From Anaeramoeba flamelloides (lineage: Eukaryota; Metamonada; Anaeramoebidae), in NCBI GenBank assembly GCA_027625915.1, contig JANTQA010000036.1:12979001-13043000 (forward strand): 64,000 nt of DNA, in the 5' to 3' direction. Shown here piece by piece: positions 61,014 to 64,000 of this stretch (the first letter of the stretch is position 1; the number at the start of each line of letters is the position of its first letter). The notes beneath the pieces were generated by a model. It worked only from the letters and a program-made list of their open reading frames with translations. It was not told where the DNA came from and made no database searches. The translations under genes were made by a program, and so were the position numbers.

Positions 61014-64000
61014 TTAAAAATCAATTTCAACATATGCAACATCTATCCAATCCTTAGCGGCTTCCAATCTAACGTTAACTTGGTATTGTTTTTCGTTTTC
61101 ACGTCCATAATTGGTATAAAAGGTCAAAACAGCAGAAGTTTTCCCTGATAATTTGGAATTATGGCTTGAATAAAATTTAGCTTGTATAACATAAAACCCC
61201 TTTTGTGCCTTTTTCAACAAATATTCCTCTGGCCCGTATCCCTGGGTGAAATCCCTGGAAACCTTGCCACCAATTTCAGACAAGTTATTGCCATAATAGC
61301 ACTTTTCTGCAGTTGGTTCTATGACCCACAAATCGATATCGACCATATCTGTATCCCAACCTAAAACGATTCTCAAATCGAGCTCAATATTCGTGATGAA
61401 CGCCTCAGGAAGGATTTGCAGTTGCTTTTCGTCATAATCAATTTTTTCTCTCTTATATTTCTGCAAGAGTGCATTTAGCTCGTGTAGTGCTGTTAATTCA
61501 ATTTCATCAAACCTTGAATCCCATTTCCCTGTAAGCACTTTAATTAAGTATTCAATTGCCTTGCTTGATTTGCCAAGTTTGGCATATACGAGGGCAAGGT
61601 CGCGATAGCTTTGTGGCTCTTCGGGGTTTAAAACAAGTGACTTTTCAAAAAGGTCGCATGCGTGTCTCGCGAACCCCTCTGCATCTAATTTGTATGCGAC
61701 GATTCGAAACAGTTGCACATTATCCAAGCCCAATTCCAAAATGTTAGTAATGATTCGAACTGCCAAGTCCTTCCATCCCTGGGTGAAAAAATGGGTTGCG
61801 ACATCCAAATAGAATGCCGGTGTTGTTCCATTTTCTTTGCACTGCTCCAAATAAATTTGATATCTTTCTTCTTTATCTTTCCCCTTTTTAATTGCATTCA
61901 TATAGGGGACATTGGGATCCCATTCTTTGATTTGTAATGATGGCCCCTTGTTTGTATTGCTTTCACCTTTTTTTTCTTTCTTTGATTCTTCAGATCGAAT
62001 ATTTCCGATACTTCTCATTCGAGAACTTCGGCTAACTGATCTCTCATCTTGCCTTGTGTCCATAAAACGCATTGAATTAGATGAACTAGATTTTTTTTTT
62101 TTTTTACATTTTTTGGAATGTGAGGAAATTTTTATTTCCTTCTCCATTTGAACAACTTTTTTTCTTTTTTGTGGATCCTTTTTTAATTCGTTAATATAGT
62201 TTCCAATTTCAGAAAATTTGGAGTTTAAAAAACTGACATTGTTTCTTAATTGCTCTCGATCAAACTTTAATCTTTCACGCAATTCCCTATTCTCTTTAAT
62301 TCCAAGCCATGCCTTTTTACCAAGTTCCGGTAAATCACTTAAATCGGGAACTTCAACGGTTCTACTTAATTGGAAAGTGCCAGGACTGAAAGTTTGGTTT
62401 ACTTTTGATGGCACATTAACGCTAATAATTTCTTCGTCTTTCCCTATTTTCATTTTTTTCACTTTTTCATCATATATTTTTTTAGTTTTCTTTAGCTCTT
62501 CCAATCGCTCGTTCACTAACTTTTGAACTTCTTCAATTTCGGGTTGGAATTTTTTCATACTTTGTTGAATTTTTTCATTGCTTTCAAATTGGCCATAATA
62601 GTCGGTGTTATACCAACGCATTCTCTTTTCCCACCACCCATTGACTCTTTTTAATTTATTTTGTACTCTTTCGGTTTCTCGTTCTTGAATGGACCTTCTT
62701 CTTTGCATAAATTGCTCATAAATTTCTGGCAAGCTGTTTTTCGGGGGGACAATGTCATGTTCCAAATATTGCTGTAAGGTTTCGAGAACGATTAAACTTG
62801 TATTTTCAGTCACAATCCCATAATTCTTTCCAACAGCCAGGATTTCATTTTTCATTTTATCACCTAGCACAACTAACGATTTGACTTTCTCGTTCGCCCA
62901 ATATTTGGATAAGATCTTTTTTTCCGACAGGATATTGATCGATTCTGATTTCGAGATCAAATATTCTGAGCGATGGAGCACCTTGGAGCCCATTCCATAG
63001 CAAATGGTGATTTTGGATGACTTTTCTTTATTAATTTTACCGGTTAATGTAAAGCCGCCATCAACATTTCCCTCGTCATTTAAAATAACCGGCAATGGCT
63101 GGCTTGGGTATATTTCTGAAACCCCACTATTTTCCTCATCTTCAATTTCGCAGTACAAATAACTGAAGTTAAATTGTCCAATTCGATCAACAATTTTATC
63201 ATAATCTTGCAATTCTTCTTCTTCTTCTTCTTTTTCTTTTTCTTTTTCTTTTTCTTTCTTGATTTCTTGTTCTGTGTCTTTTCGATTGCTAATTAAGCTT
63301 TGTAAGTTAAAGTATTCTCCGCCAGTGATGTTTGATATCTTTTTTAAAAAGGAGTGATTTGTTGAAACATGATCAGAAAAGGTGTAAATTGGTGCACTTG
63401 ATTTTAACCAAGCAGGCTCTTCGCTTCCTAATTTGGTAAACCCATCAGTAAACAATAAGACTAAATCAACATCATGATCATTTTCATTTTTTTTATTTAA
63501 ATTTAATGATTCAAAATTTGAACACCCGTCATATATTATCCCCTCCTTTAAATAGGTAACTATTTCCTTCATGGTCTTCTCCTTGTTATTTCCATCAATT
63601 TTCCAGGTTTTTTTTTGATCAACACAATCCTTGTATGTGATAATTTCGATTTCTGATTCATTTTGTAATGTGTCTAAATACATTTCAACGACTTTAATTT
63701 CATATTGGGTATCAATGTATGAGACGCTTTTGGATGAATCCCAGATTATTTGAATGCTTTTTTTTCCCTTGCCTTTTTCATTCTCTTCTTCATTTTCCAG
63801 TTCAATATTTGTGGGGAAATCTTCAATACAAAAAATGTTTTGATCATCAACTTCATCATGCTCAAGATATAATTTGTTGTCACGATAGAAATTTGGAAGC
63901 ACAAATTTCATGGGCTTTGTTAATGTGATATCATTTTTTTGAAGATTTAAAATGAAATTGTTCACATCTCCTTTTTCACTTTCATTGTCTTCTTGTGTGA
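61014..64000 (-). CDS. VWA / TPR / DUF2135 protein, 5' end beyond the window
   Basis: At least 994 codons without an intron, still open at 64000. The N-terminal visible part contains a von Willebrand A fold with the metal-ion site motif DSSKS (D-x-S-x-S) and the later FTDGF aspartate. A middle region (KYWANEKVKSLVVLGD, EILAVGKNYGIVTENTSLIV, DIVPP) is typical of bacterial and eukaryotic VIT-VWA proteins. Then come a coiled, Lys/Ser-rich linker, a TPR-like stretch (EEPQSYRDLALVYAKLGKSS) and a C-terminal DUF2135 domain (LGWDTDMVDIDLWVIEPT, GGKVSRDFTQGYGPEEYLL) ending EIDF. A VIT domain probably lies outside the window. No signal peptide can be judged. Function is unknown; adhesion or scaffold roles are usual for VIT-VWA proteins. 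Glu/Lys runs in linkers match the local composition, so any transfer is not recent. Confidence 0.85.
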   Translation of the reverse strand, partial: TQEDNESEKGDVNNFILNLQKNDITLTKPMKFVLPNFYRDNKLYLEHDEVDDQNIFCIEDFPTNIELENEEENEKGKGKKSIQIIWDSSKSVSYIDTQYEIKVVEMYLDTLQNESEIEIITYKDCVDQKKTWKIDGNNKEKTMKEIVTYLKEGIIYDGCSNFESLNLNKKNENDHDVDLVLLFTDGFTKLGSEEPAWLKSSAPIYTFSDHVSTNHSFLKKISNITGGEYFNLQSLISNRKDTEQEIKKEKEKEKEKEEEEEELQDYDKIVDRIGQFNFSYLYCEIEDEENSGVSEIYPSQPLPVILNDEGNVDGGFTLTGKINKEKSSKITICYGMGSKVLHRSEYLISKSESINILSEKKILSKYWANEKVKSLVVLGDKMKNEILAVGKNYGIVTENTSLIVLETLQQYLEHDIVPPKNSLPEIYEQFMQRRRSIQERETERVQNKLKRVNGWWEKRMRWYNTDYYGQFESNEKIQQSMKKFQPEIEEVQKLVNERLEELKKTKKIYDEKVKKMKIGKDEEIISVNVPSKVNQTFSPGTFQLSRTVEVPDLSDLPELGKKAWLGIKENRELRERLKFDREQLRNNVSFLNSKFSEIGNYINELKKDPQKRKKVVQMEKEIKISSHSKKCKKKKKSSSSNSMRFMDTRQDERSVSRSSRMRSIGNIRSEESKKEKKGESNTNKGPSLQIKEWDPNVPYMNAIKKGKDKEERYQIYLEQCKENGTTPAFYLDVATHFFTQGWKDLAVRIITNILELGLDNVQLFRIVAYKLDAEGFARHACDLFEKSLVLNPEEPQSYRDLALVYAKLGKSSKAIEYLIKVLTGKWDSRFDEIELTALHELNALLQKYKREKIDYDEKQLQILPEAFITNIELDLRIVLGWDTDMVDIDLWVIEPTAEKCYYGNNLSEIGGKVSRDFTQGYGPEEYLLKKAQKGFYVIQAKFYSSHNSKLSGKTSAVLTFYTNYGRENEKQYQVNVRLEAAKDWIDVAYVEIDF

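Noticed and set aside
1-64000. CRISPR array, tRNA or rRNA gene, or prokaryotic operon.
   Set aside because: No regularly spaced short repeats, no tRNA T-arm consensus with paired stems and no rRNA-like segment were seen; the window is eukaryotic.

Overview
The window is AT-rich eukaryotic nuclear DNA, probably from a free-living protist. Long T- and A-runs fill the spaces between genes. The genes carry GT-AG spliceosomal introns, mostly with TAG acceptors (donors GTATGT, GTAAGA, GTAATT, GTAAGT). The proteins are eukaryotic: an FKBP-TPR co-chaperone, RACK1, an Atg1/ULK kinase, a VPS18 relic, an RGS-ankyrin protein, a U-box protein and a two-B-box/SPRY (TRIM-like) protein. The standard code fits. 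Low-complexity Lys/Glu/Asn linkers and B-box, RGS and U-box genes recall Anaeramoeba or amoebozoan genomes, but the species is not proven here. No tRNA, rRNA, CRISPR or prokaryotic operon was seen.

Layout: a mobile-element copy (113-587); the FKBP-TPR gene (+, 834-6101) split by a 4.4 kb intron; a small ORF (7130-7417); a VPS18 pseudogene (+, 8332-10030) hit by a 197 bp MITE; the BAR-like/RGS/ankyrin gene (-, 19174-13828); a 5.6 kb gene-free stretch with decayed repeats; a frame-shifted U-box/UIM gene (+, 24778-25465); RACK1 (-, 31166-29411); a 4.7 kb gene-free stretch; Atg1/ULK (-, 44271-35895) with a 5.8 kb intron holding a decayed LINE and several MITEs; a TRIM-like gene (+, 48161-54632) with a 5.0 kb intron and one internal stop; a 6.4 kb gene-free stretch; and the 3' part of a VWA/TPR/DUF2135 gene (-, 61014 to beyond 64000).

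Every multi-exon model was joined by hand, and the reading phase closes at each junction. The genes do not form one pathway. They are housekeeping and signalling genes: protein folding, autophagy, ribosome scaffold, endolysosomal tethering, ubiquitin and G-protein signalling.

The most informative structure is the repeat landscape. At least six families of terminal-inverted-repeat elements occur, mostly two to four copies each. Three places preserve both filled and empty states: a MITE in one arm of a foldback element with the clean site in the other arm; a MITE at the exact dyad of an older palindrome; and an intron repeat that is uninterrupted at 4.2-4.7 kb but split by a LINE, a MITE and probably a third element at 38.5-41.4 kb. 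I found no clearly new multi-gene system. The oddest genes are the bacterial-looking VWA/DUF2135 protein and the RGS-ankyrin fusion.
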